From Methylococcaceae bacterium UBA662 (GTDB taxonomy: Bacteria; Pseudomonadota; Gammaproteobacteria; Methylococcales; Methylomonadaceae), in the NCBI GenBank assembly GCA_002299425.1, contig DBNW01000003.1, forward strand, positions 13,280 through 28,332: 15,053 bases of DNA, in the 5' to 3' direction. Below the pieces are notes generated by a model. It was given only the letters and a program-made list of their open reading frames with translations, made no database searches and was not told the DNA's origin. The position numbers and the translations under genes were made by a program. The first letter of the stretch is position 1. Each line of letters opens with the position of its first letter. Of this stretch, positions 1 through 7,014 are shown in pieces.

Positions 1-92
1 AAAAAGCGGGCAAAAAACGCATGAAACAGGTCGGCAATATCGAGATTCCGCAAGAAGCGTTTCTGGCGGTATTGCAGTTGAACAAAGATTAG
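1..92 (+). CDS. lepA: Elongation factor 4 (LepA), C-terminal end only
   Basis: The frame beginning at base 3 is open to a TAG at 90-92 and gives 29 residues, including KRMKQVGNIEIPQEAFL, the conserved C-terminus of the ribosomal back-translocase EF4/LepA. This tail belongs to the family-specific C-terminal domain that contacts the ribosome; all GTPase motifs lie upstream of the window. The next gene, signal peptidase I, starts 33 bases later, and lepA-lepB is the standard pair in proteobacteria. No terminator hairpin is visible between them, only a T-run, so co-transcription is likely. The partial identification is secure because sequence and position agree. Confidence 0.93.
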   Translation, partial: KAGKKRMKQVGNIEIPQEAFLAVLQLNKD

Positions 93-125
93 CCCGACCC
101 TTTTTTTCATTACACGCAAACGACT

Positions 126-902
126 ATGGACTACGATTTTTCTTTTTTTCTGTTGCTGGCGACTGCAGTCACCGGCATTATCTGGGGCGGCTATCTGCTT
201 TATTTAAAAAAGCAAGGGCTGGTGTTTTCCGAGGAAAACGAACCGCTTGTGGTCGAATACGCCCGTTCTTTTTTCCCCGTGGTGCTCATCGTCTTGGTAT
301 TGCGATCGTTTATTGCCGAACCTTTCCGCATTCCCTCCGGTTCCATGATGCCGACGCTGCTGGTGGGCGATTTTATTTTGGTCAACAAATTCACCTACGG
401 CATCCGCCTGCCCGTGATCAACAGCAAAATTATTGCACTGAACGAGCCTCAGCGCGGCGACATCGTGGTGTTCCGTTTCCCGAAAGACCCCACCGTGGAC
501 TACATCAAACGGGTGGTCGGAGTGCCGGGCGATGAAATCGTCTACCAAGACAAAAAACTCACCATCAACGGCGAGCCGGTCACGCAAGTGGCGTTAGGTC
601 CGTACCAAGGCGTCGGTCAGGGCCAGGACATGACCGGGGCCGAACGCTTTACCGAGCATTTTTCGGGTGTGACTCATGACATTTTAGTAAGACCCGATGC
701 TTTGTCAGCAGAAGGTGCTTACACCGTACCCGCAGGCCACTATTTTATGATGGGCGATAACCGCGACAACAGCAACGACAGTCGTTATTGGGGCTTTGTG
801 CCAGAGCAAAACTTGGTCGGCAAGGCGTTTTTTATTTGGATGAACTGGGATTGGCAAAATGGCGGCATTGCTTTTGACCGCCTCGGTACACGCTTAAAGT
901 GA
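126..902 (+). CDS. lepB: Signal peptidase I
   Basis: Membrane serine protease that removes signal peptides from exported proteins on the periplasmic face of the inner membrane. The product has 258 residues. Hydrophobic segments lie at about 5-27 and 47-66. The catalytic box SGSMMPTLL contains the nucleophile Ser73. The general-base box YIKRVVGVPGD contains Lys128. The box MGDNRDNSNDSRYWG lies at 209-223. These are the serine/lysine dyad boxes of the S26 family. The length is somewhat below the E. coli protein, mainly in the periplasmic insertions. The ATG at 126 is chosen because the N-terminus MDYDFSF matches the family, although no clear Shine-Dalgarno sequence precedes it. It sits between lepA and a DUF4845 gene, the usual place. 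Confidence 0.97.
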   Translation: MDYDFSFFLLLATAVTGIIWGGYLLYLKKQGLVFSEENEPLVVEYARSFFPVVLIVLVLRSFIAEPFRIPSGSMMPTLLVGDFILVNKFTYGIRLPVINSKIIALNEPQRGDIVVFRFPKDPTVDYIKRVVGVPGDEIVYQDKKLTINGEPVTQVALGPYQGVGQGQDMTGAERFTEHFSGVTHDILVRPDALSAEGAYTVPAGHYFMMGDNRDNSNDSRYWGFVPEQNLVGKAFFIWMNWDWQNGGIAFDRLGTRLK

Positions 903-960
903 TACGGCAGACGCCGCTTCCGGGGCTTTTGCCCTGCAACCTTAACGTTTGGGGAACACC

Positions 961-1335
961 ATGCGAATAATGCAGCAACAGCAAGGCATGACCTTAATAT
1001 CGGTAATTTTCCTGCTTTGCGGCATCGGCTTTGCCGCCATGCTGGTATTAAAAATTGGACCGATTTACTTGGATCACAACAAAGTCACAATGGCTTTAGC
1101 GGCCATTGAGGAAAACCCCGATGCGCTCAGCAAGACAGATGCTGAAATCAGGGAACTGGTACGCAAGCGCTTTGATTTGAATTATGTCACCGACGTATCG
1201 GCGCGGGATTTGCTCATCACAAAAAGCGGCAGCTACCTTAAGGTTGAACTCAAGTACGACGTGGTGAAAAACATTATGGGCAATTTAAGCGTACTGGTCG
1301 AATTTCATGACGTGGTCGAACTGGGCCAGTCGTGA
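961..1335 (+). CDS. DUF4845 family small membrane-anchored protein
   Basis: A protein of 124 residues with one N-terminal hydrophobic segment directly after a QQGMTLISVIF stretch that resembles a type IV prepilin N-terminus. A soluble, probably periplasmic, domain follows. Proteins of this family (DUF4845) are found between lepB and rnc in many gammaproteobacteria; their role is unknown to me. The ATG at 961 is preferred because GGGGAA at 951-956 is a good ribosome binding site. An in-frame TTG at 949 would lie inside that region, and another ATG at 970 is possible. Its stop overlaps the GTG start of rnc, so the two are probably translationally coupled. Whether the prepilin-like segment is processed cannot be told from sequence. 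Confidence 0.85.
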   Translation: MRIMQQQQGMTLISVIFLLCGIGFAAMLVLKIGPIYLDHNKVTMALAAIEENPDALSKTDAEIRELVRKRFDLNYVTDVSARDLLITKSGSYLKVELKYDVVKNIMGNLSVLVEFHDVVELGQS

Positions 1336-2018
1336 TTAAGGCCGCTCATATTCTCTGTAACAAGCTCGGCTTGAAATTTAACGACCCCGAGTTGTTCAAA
1401 ACAGCCCTGACTCACCGTAGTGCCGGTGCCTACAACAACGAGCGCCTGGAGTTTTTGGGTGATTCGATTTTAGGCTACGTCATTGCCCAACAATTGTACG
1501 ACCGCTTCCCAGATGCCAGCGAAGGCGGCCTAAGCCGTTTGCGCGCCGGCTTGGTGAATGAAACCTCATTGGCCGGTTTAGCCCGCAAACACAAGTTAGG
1601 CGATTATTTGCGATTAGGCCAAGGGGAAATGAAAAGCGGCGGATTCGACCGCGACTCCATCCTCTCCGATGCCTTAGAAGCCATCATGGGGGCGTTGTTT
1701 AAAGACCAAGGCATAACCGCCTGCCAACAGTGGATTGAATGGTTGTTTGCAGACCAATTGCAAAATTTGCCATTGGACAGTGCTGGCCAAAAAGATCCGA
1801 AAACCCGTTTGCAAGAACTCATGCAGAGCAAACGCTTGGACTTGCCGGAGTACATTTTGTTAAGCATGGACGGACCCTCGCACGAACAAATTTTTACCGT
1901 GCAATGCTCGGTAAAGTTGATTGAAGACACTACGGTAGGTGTCGGTATCTCCCGAAAAAAAGCCGAACAACAAGCGGCGGAACACATGCTGGCCCTGCTG
2001 GCGAAGGACAGCGAATGA
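1332..2018 (+). CDS. rnc: Ribonuclease III
   Basis: Endonuclease that cleaves double-stranded RNA, acting in rRNA processing and mRNA turnover. The product has 228 residues. The signature NERLEFLGDS is at about 36-45, with metal-binding acidic residues Glu40, Asp44, Asp113 and Glu116. A double-stranded RNA-binding domain occupies roughly 153-226 and ends in the ISRKKAEQQAAEHMLALL helix. The start is a GTG at 1332 overlapping the previous stop by four bases (GTGA). The stop overlaps the era ATG in the same way (ATGA). This rnc-era pairing is nearly universal in proteobacteria. All key catalytic residues are present, so the enzyme should be active. Confidence 0.97.
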   Translation: MIKAAHILCNKLGLKFNDPELFKTALTHRSAGAYNNERLEFLGDSILGYVIAQQLYDRFPDASEGGLSRLRAGLVNETSLAGLARKHKLGDYLRLGQGEMKSGGFDRDSILSDALEAIMGALFKDQGITACQQWIEWLFADQLQNLPLDSAGQKDPKTRLQELMQSKRLDLPEYILLSMDGPSHEQIFTVQCSVKLIEDTTVGVGISRKKAEQQAAEHMLALLAKDSE

Positions 2019-2899
2019 AATGCGGTTTCATTGCCCTGATTGGGCGGCCGAATGTCGGCAAATCCACCTTGATGAACCATTTGCTGCGGCAAAAAATCAG
2101 CATCACTTCACGCAAACCGCAGACTACCCGGCACCGGATTTTAGGTATCAGCACCAGCGAGGCCGGCCAAGCCATCTACATCGACACACCCGGAATGCAC
2201 GATTCAGAAAAACGTGCCCTAAACCGCTACCTAAACCGCACCACAAATGCCACCTTGTTAGGTGTCGATGGCGTGATTTGGCTAGTGGATGGGCCGTTTT
2301 GGCAAGAATACGACGACATCATCATAGCGAAACTCAAGCAAGCCGGGTTACCGGTGATTTTGGCTGTCAACAAAGTGGACAAGGTTAAAGAAAGGGATAC
2401 GATGCTGGCGTTTTTTGCCGATGCCGCGCAAAAATTCCCGTTTACCGAATTGATTCCTGTATCGGCCTTAAAAAACATCAACCTAGACAAGCTAGAACGG
2501 CTAGCACTGGCTTTGTTACCGGAACGTGGGCAAATTTATCCCGAAGACCAAGTCACCGACCGGCCAGAGCGTTTCTTAGCGGCGGAAATTATCCGCGAAA
2601 AATTAACCCGCCGCTTAGGCGCGGAGCTGCCCTATGTGCTGACCGTGGAAATCGAACGTTACGAGGAGCACCCCGGCATCAGCAAAATTTACGCCATTAT
2701 TTGGGTGGAAAAACAATCGCAGAAAGTCATTGTCATCGGCAAAGATGGCGAGATGCTGAAAAAAATCGGCACCGATGCCCGCTTGGACATTGAAAAACTG
2801 CTCGATAAAAAAGTCTATTTGCAGCTTTGGGTCAAGGTCAAGTCCGGGTGGTCGGACAGCGAGCGAGCCTTGCAGAGCTTGGGGTTTAATGACGGCTGA
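2015..2899 (+). CDS. era: GTPase Era
   Basis: Essential GTPase that binds 16S rRNA and assists assembly of the small ribosomal subunit. The product has 294 residues, the normal length. The GTPase domain shows G1 GRPNVGKS at 10-17, G3 DTPG at 57-60, G4 NKVD at 119-122 and a G5-like SALK. The C-terminal KH domain is visible in the stretch around VIVIGKDGEMLKKIG. The ATG at 2015 overlaps the rnc stop (ATGA), and recO begins inside the last codons of era. No key residue is missing. Confidence 0.97.
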   Translation: MKCGFIALIGRPNVGKSTLMNHLLRQKISITSRKPQTTRHRILGISTSEAGQAIYIDTPGMHDSEKRALNRYLNRTTNATLLGVDGVIWLVDGPFWQEYDDIIIAKLKQAGLPVILAVNKVDKVKERDTMLAFFADAAQKFPFTELIPVSALKNINLDKLERLALALLPERGQIYPEDQVTDRPERFLAAEIIREKLTRRLGAELPYVLTVEIERYEEHPGISKIYAIIWVEKQSQKVIVIGKDGEMLKKIGTDARLDIEKLLDKKVYLQLWVKVKSGWSDSERALQSLGFNDG

Positions 2900-3596
2900 G
2901 ACGGTCAGCCTGCAACCGGCATTGGTGTTGCGGCATCAGCCCTACCGCGAAACCAGCCTGATGTTGGATGTTTTGACCTGCGACTACGGCCGGGTTCCGC
3001 TGTTGGCTCGGGGCGTTAGGAAAGCAAAATCGAAGACCGTAGCCTTGCTGCAACCGTTTGCGCCGCTGGCCGTATCGTATCTGGGCAAGTCCAGCCTAAA
3101 AACCTTGACCCATGTCGAAGCCAGCAGCACCCCACTGAGTTTGCCGGGGCTTGCCGTGTACTGCGGTTTTTATGCCAATGAATTGGTTGGCCGTTTCCTG
3201 CACCCGCACGACCCACACCCCGAACTGTTTGCCGATTACCACTGCTGCCTGCAACGGCTGGCAACCGGGCTGGAATTGGAAGCCACGCTGCGTAGCTTTG
3301 AGTTGCACTTGCTCACCTGCTGTGGCTACGGTTTGCAGTTAGCGGCCGACAGTCACGGGCACGCGCTACTAGGCCACCTGCGCTATCGGTTTGAGTCCGG
3401 CCACGGTTTTGTCGCTGATGACCTAGGACTTTATACCGGTGCAGCCTTGCTCGCCATCAACAACCACGAATTCCATCACCCCAGCGTGCTAAGCCAGGCC
3501 AAGCGGCTGTTGCGGACGACCATTGCCGACCATTTGCAAGGTCAGCCGCTGCACAGCCGCACCGTCATCAACCAAGTCATTAAATACCATGAGTGA
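2889..3596 (+). CDS. recO: DNA repair protein RecO
   Basis: RecO anneals single-stranded DNA and, with RecF and RecR, loads RecA onto gapped DNA. The ATG at 2889 gives 235 residues, close to the usual length. It is preceded by GGGG at 2881-2884 and overlaps the end of era by 11 bases. The N-terminal OB-fold region contains ALVLRHQPYRETSLML and GRVPLLARGVRKAKS, which are typical of RecO. The frame is open further upstream inside era, but those extra residues do not look like RecO. The era-recO-pdxJ order is conserved and supports the call. Confidence 0.95.
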   Translation: MTAETVSLQPALVLRHQPYRETSLMLDVLTCDYGRVPLLARGVRKAKSKTVALLQPFAPLAVSYLGKSSLKTLTHVEASSTPLSLPGLAVYCGFYANELVGRFLHPHDPHPELFADYHCCLQRLATGLELEATLRSFELHLLTCCGYGLQLAADSHGHALLGHLRYRFESGHGFVADDLGLYTGAALLAINNHEFHHPSVLSQAKRLLRTTIADHLQGQPLHSRTVINQVIKYHE

Positions 3597-4332
3597 AACG
3601 AACTTACCCATTTTATTAGGCGTCAACATCGACCACATCGCCACCCTAAGGCAAGCCCGTGGCACCCGTTACCCCGAACCCGTGCAAGCCGCGCTGGTGG
3701 CCGAGCAAGCCGGGGCCGACGGCATCACCGCGCATTTGCGTGAAGACCGCCGCCATATCCAAGACCGCGACATTTTTCTTCTGAAAGACCTGCTGCATAC
3801 CCGCCTGAACCTGGAAATGGCAGCAACCGATGCCATGCTGGCACTAGCCCAGCAGGTCAACCCCGCCGCCTGTTGCCTGGTGCCAGAAAAACGCGGGGAG
3901 CTGACTACCGAAGGTGGCCTGGACGTAGCGGGCAACTTGCCGCGCATGGCCGACGTTTGCGAGCTGCTAGCGCAGGCCGGCATTGAAGTCTCGCTGTTTA
4001 TCGACCCTGACTTGCCGCAAATCGACGCCGCCGTCGCTGCTGGCGCACCGGTAGTGGAGCTGCACACGGGTGCCTATGCCGAGGCCACCACGGTGGCTGC
4101 GCTGACCGAGCAGTTACAGCGTCTGCAAAAAGCCGCCCGCCATGCCCACCGGGCTGGCCTTAAAGTCAATGCTGGCCACGGTCTTAATTACCACAATGTT
4201 GAGTCTATTTGTGCGATTCCACACATTTTCGAACTGAACATCGGCCATGCCATTATAGCCCGCGCGCTGTTTTCCGGCTTAGCACAAGCAGTCAGCGACC
4301 TTAAGCGCATCATGCGGCAAGCCAGAGGATAA
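3589..4332 (+). CDS. pdxJ: Pyridoxine 5'-phosphate synthase
   Basis: Condenses 1-deoxy-D-xylulose 5-phosphate with 3-amino-2-oxopropyl phosphate to make pyridoxine 5'-phosphate in DXP-dependent vitamin B6 synthesis; cytoplasmic TIM barrel. The product has 247 residues from the ATG at 3589. Conserved blocks seen are LGVNIDHIATLRQARG near the start, ITAHLREDRRHIQDRD at 46-61, LVPEKR at 98-103, the VELHTG strand, GLKVNAGHGLNYHN and ELNIGHAIIARA. The start overlaps recO by eight bases. The acyl-carrier-protein synthase gene acpS, which commonly follows pdxJ, is not here; a cas3 relic follows instead. Confidence 0.97.
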   Translation: MSETNLPILLGVNIDHIATLRQARGTRYPEPVQAALVAEQAGADGITAHLREDRRHIQDRDIFLLKDLLHTRLNLEMAATDAMLALAQQVNPAACCLVPEKRGELTTEGGLDVAGNLPRMADVCELLAQAGIEVSLFIDPDLPQIDAAVAAGAPVVELHTGAYAEATTVAALTEQLQRLQKAARHAHRAGLKVNAGHGLNYHNVESICAIPHIFELNIGHAIIARALFSGLAQAVSDLKRIMRQARG

Positions 4333-4368
4333 CCCCACAACGCTCTGGTGCGGTCTGTGCGTCTTAAC

Positions 4369-4606
4369 CGATACCGGGGCAAGTGCGTTAGAGAAATGGA
4401 CTTACAAACACCATAACCACGCCGTTTATCATGTGTTGCCGTACCACTGCTTGGATGTGGCAACGGTGGACTGGTACTGTCTGGCACCAGACCAACCCAG
4501 CGCACAACAACCGGTAAAACAACAGCACATAAAGCCGGAATGGCGGCGGGCGTTTTTCACTTTCTGCTTGATTTTGCATGATTTGGGCAAGTTTTCCCTA
4601 AATTCC
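4369..4606 (+). pseudogene. cas3: Relic of a CRISPR-associated Cas3 HD nuclease domain
   Basis: Frame 2 from about 4382 reads EKWTYKHHNHAVYHVLPYHCLDVATV and later EWRRAFFTFCLILHDLGKFS. The combination of YHVLPYHCLDVA with HDLGKFS, spaced by some 40 residues, is the beginning of the HD nuclease domain of Cas3, the helicase-nuclease of type I CRISPR systems. The metal-binding His (codon 4445) and the His-Asp pair (4577-4582) remain. Just upstream, one frame away, 4372-4383 reads YRGK, one base change from the YWGK that starts many Cas3 proteins, suggesting a frameshift. After HDLGKFS the similarity stops and the frame ends at 4648. The helicase part and every other cas gene are missing, so this is a dead fragment. 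Confidence 0.65.
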
Positions 4607-4616
4607 GTGGGTTGGG

Positions 4617-4656
4617 TTGCTATTTTTGATGGCAGTGATATGTTATAACGTTAACC
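4617..4656 (+). promoter_or_regulatory. Zur-like operator over the zigA promoter
   Basis: The sequence GTGATATGTTATAACGTTAACC at 4635-4656 has the perfect palindromic core GTTATAAC (4642-4649), which resembles the gammaproteobacterial Zur box built on TGTTATAACA. The outer arms match only in part. A possible promoter is TTGCTA at 4617-4622 and TATGTT at 4639-4644 with a 16-base spacer, so the operator would cover the -10 box, the expected geometry for repression. The gene immediately downstream is a zinc GTPase family known to be Zur-controlled, which raises the likelihood. The site overlaps the end of the cas3 relic frame. Confidence 0.5.
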
Positions 4657-4667
4657 GAGGTTTTAAG

Positions 4668-5894
4668 ATGCTTGAAAATTTTCCACGCAAACTTCCCGTC
4701 ACCGTCCTGTCCGGCTTTTTAGGCGCGGGGAAAACCACTTTGCTGAACGCCATCCTGAATAACCGGGGAAACTTGAAGATTGCCGTAATTGTTAATGATA
4801 TGAGTGAAGTCAATATCGATACGGCCCTGGTTAAAAACGAATTATTACTGAGCCGCTCCGAGGAAAAACTGATCGAAATGAGCAACGGTTGTATTTGTTG
4901 CACATTGCGCGAGGATTTACTGGTAGAAGTCGGAAAATTGGCTAGAGAAGGACGTTTTGATTATTTGCTGATCGAGTCTACTGGTATCGCAGAACCGATG
5001 CCGATCGCTGAGACGTTTACTTTCAGAGATGCACTCGGCACCAGTTTATCGGATATTGCACAACTGGATACGATGGTGACTGTCGTTGATGCCGTCAATT
5101 TCATGCGTAATTACATGGAAGCGCCATCACTGAAAGAAATTCATGCGGAATTAGGCGAGGATGACGAACGCAATATCGCCGATCTGCTGGTCGAGCAAAT
5201 CGAATTCAGCAATGTCATTTTGATTTCCAAAATCGATTTGGTCAGTTCCGATGAAATCGCTAATATGACGGCGATACTGCGGCAGCTTAACCGCGACGCA
5301 GAAATCATTCCCATGACTATGGGACAAGTACCGCTCGCTAAACTGGTAAACACAGAAAAATTCGCTTTTGACAAAGCCGCGCAAGCACCCGGTTGGTTAA
5401 AAGAAATACGTGGCGAGCACCAACCTGAAACCGAAGCATACGGCATTGCCAGTTTTGTTTATAGTGCCCGCCGTCCGTTTCATCCAGGCCGATTTTATGA
5501 CTATTTGCATGAAGGCGATTGGAATAACGGCACTTTGCTGCGTTCCAAAGGGTTTTTCTGGCTGGCATCACGGCCCGATTGGGTAGGCACCTGGTCGCAA
5601 GCCGGCGGCATGATGCAGTATGGCTGTGCCGGACGCTGGTGGGCTTCGGTGCCTGAGTCGGAATGGCCGGAAGAACATATTGCCGACATTACAGCCAACT
5701 GGCAGACGCCGTTTGGTGATTGCCGTCAGGAACTGGTTTTTATTGGCCAAAATGTTGATGCCGATCAAACCCGACAAGAGCTGGATAGTTGCCTGCTGTC
5801 CGATGAAGAATTAAATTTAGGTACTGAAGCCTGGAAACATTTCCAGGATAATTTTCCACAGTGGCTTGAAATCAGCCCGACTGAAATGAAATAA
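4668..5894 (+). CDS. zigA: COG0523/CobW family zinc-metallochaperone GTPase, ZigA-like
   Basis: Cytoplasmic GTPase of the G3E family that is thought to hand zinc to client proteins when zinc is scarce. The product has 408 residues. Walker A is GFLGAGKTT at 16-24, the metal-binding motif GCICC is at 74-78, ESTGIAEP starts at 103, and the guanine-specificity motif is SKID at 187-190 (S replacing the usual N, common in this family). The C-terminal part contains GFFWLASRPDWVGTWSQAGG, characteristic of the ZigA branch rather than CobW of cobalamin synthesis. The ATG at 4668 follows CGAGG at 4656-4660. In-frame upstream starts exist but lie before the Zur-like operator. A ZIP transporter gene follows after 53 bases. 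Confidence 0.88.
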   Translation: MLENFPRKLPVTVLSGFLGAGKTTLLNAILNNRGNLKIAVIVNDMSEVNIDTALVKNELLLSRSEEKLIEMSNGCICCTLREDLLVEVGKLAREGRFDYLLIESTGIAEPMPIAETFTFRDALGTSLSDIAQLDTMVTVVDAVNFMRNYMEAPSLKEIHAELGEDDERNIADLLVEQIEFSNVILISKIDLVSSDEIANMTAILRQLNRDAEIIPMTMGQVPLAKLVNTEKFAFDKAAQAPGWLKEIRGEHQPETEAYGIASFVYSARRPFHPGRFYDYLHEGDWNNGTLLRSKGFFWLASRPDWVGTWSQAGGMMQYGCAGRWWASVPESEWPEEHIADITANWQTPFGDCRQELVFIGQNVDADQTRQELDSCLLSDEELNLGTEAWKHFQDNFPQWLEISPTEMK

Positions 5895-5947
5895 AGCATC
5901 CTAAGATGGGTGAACGCAGTATTTCATAATTTTTTAATTTTAAGCCC

Positions 5948-6751
5948 ATGCCTGAGCTGTTTACTGTTTATTTTTATGCTGTCAGTGCCAGCCTACTGAT
6001 CAGCCTTGTCTCGTTATCGGGCGCATTCGTATTCTGGATTAAGCCCGAGCGCTTGAATTCACTCTTGCCTTATCTTATTGCCCTTGCTGTCGGTGTCCTG
6101 CTGGGCGATGCGTTTATTCATCTGATTCCCGATGCGGCTAAACGGCAAGGTTCTGTATCATCTGTTTGCTTGATGACACTGGCGGGTGTTTTTTTGTTTT
6201 TCGTACTGGAAAAACTGGTGCGCTGGCGGCATGACCACCGCCTTTTACCTAGCGTCGAAAGCGCACAGTCCCCCTGTTCCGAAGCGATCAAGCCGATGGC
6301 AAAAATGAATCTGATGGGTGATGCCGTGCATAATTTCGTCGACGGCATTTTAATCGGCGGCAGTTTTTTAGTGGACCCCGTCATCGGCATGACAACAACT
6401 TTGGCGATTGTCGTCCACGAAATACCGCAAGAGATCGGTGATGTAGGAGCACTGGTTTACGGTGGCTACAGTCCACGTAAAGCGGTTATTTACAATTTTT
6501 ATTGCTCATTAACGGTAGTATTGGGCGCGTTGTTTACACTGCTTTTAAGTCAGTTTGCGCAGGCTTCGCTGATTTTTTTACTCCCGGTTGCCGCTGGCGG
6601 ATTTATTTATATTGCCGCTACCGATTTCATCCCAATCTTGCACGAACATTCAAGCCTTAAAAATCTTTACGGACAAACCGTGATCTTTGCTATGGGCGTC
6701 GGCTTTATGCAGGCGATTGTTGTGTTTGAAGAAACTCTATTGATGCCGTAA
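5948..6751 (+). CDS. ZIP family divalent metal (probably zinc) transporter
   Basis: Inner-membrane importer for zinc or a related divalent metal. The product has 267 residues, with about seven to eight hydrophobic segments. The metal-site signatures of ZIP proteins are clear: HNFVDG at 128-133 in one helix and HEIPQE at 157-162 in the next. GDAFIHLIPDA near 53-63 and DFIPILHE near 226-233 provide further potential ligands. A short cytoplasmic loop with RWRHDHR precedes the HNFVDG helix. Only 53 bases separate it from zigA and I see no terminator there, so both genes are probably one Zur-controlled unit. The ribosome binding site is weak. Substrate preference is inferred from the neighbour, not from sequence. 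Confidence 0.9.
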   Translation: MPELFTVYFYAVSASLLISLVSLSGAFVFWIKPERLNSLLPYLIALAVGVLLGDAFIHLIPDAAKRQGSVSSVCLMTLAGVFLFFVLEKLVRWRHDHRLLPSVESAQSPCSEAIKPMAKMNLMGDAVHNFVDGILIGGSFLVDPVIGMTTTLAIVVHEIPQEIGDVGALVYGGYSPRKAVIYNFYCSLTVVLGALFTLLLSQFAQASLIFLLPVAAGGFIYIAATDFIPILHEHSSLKNLYGQTVIFAMGVGFMQAIVVFEETLLMP

Positions 6752-6908
6752 TTTTAAACACGGCTGTTCTGCGCAAAATGCCAGAAAAACACTTAAAAAA
6801 ATAATGCGTATTGAACGTTAAAAAAGCCCAAAAGCAAGAGGGTGTTGTCAGCGATTTTTTTATTCGCGACGGTGTCATTGTTAATCCACCTGAATCGGCC
6901 AGCTTTGC

Positions 6909-7008
6909 CCACGAATACCTACAGCAGTGCTCAGCGGCTTTTTGGGTAGCGGCAAAACGACGCCAGTGAAGCACTGGTCGCAAAATGAAAAACCCGCAAA
7001 AAATTGCG
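6909..7008 (+). pseudogene. Relic of the N-terminal P-loop region of a second COG0523 GTPase
   Basis: Frame 3 reads PRIPTAVLSGFLGSGKTT across 6909-6962, then PVKHWSQNEKP. The first part is the exact style of the beta strand and Walker A loop that open CobW/COG0523 proteins, and the following KH..QNEKP fits the start of the next helix. An in-frame TGA at 6891 and the end of relA at 7015 bound the piece, so only about 30 residues survive with no start codon in place. It differs from zigA at the DNA level (GSGKTT against GAGKTT), so it is not a recent copy of it. An overlapping open frame at 6811-6969 (TTG start, 52 codons) matches nothing I recognise. Confidence 0.55.
6986..7008 (-). terminator. 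Possible weak terminator of relA
   Basis: Read on the minus strand just past the relA stop, CGCAA, a four-base T loop and TTGCG form a 5-bp stem (arms 7004-7008 and 6995-6999), followed by GGTTTTTCATTTT. The stem is short, so this is a weak candidate. A second hairpin, CCAGTG/CACTGG at 6963-6977, lies further downstream but has no T tract directly after it. Confidence 0.35.
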
Positions 7009-7014
7009 TTACCC

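Noticed and set aside
1604..2092. Open frame on the minus strand across rnc and era
   Set aside because: Antisense to two well-supported genes, low-complexity residues, no family resemblance.
4333..4667. CRISPR repeats near the cas3 relic
   Set aside because: No sequence of 20 or more bases recurs at regular spacing anywhere in the window.
6963..6977. Perfect CCAGTG/CACTGG hairpin between the ZIP gene and relA
   Set aside because: A three-base loop and no T tract on either side; not convincing as a terminator and possibly chance within the COG0523 relic.
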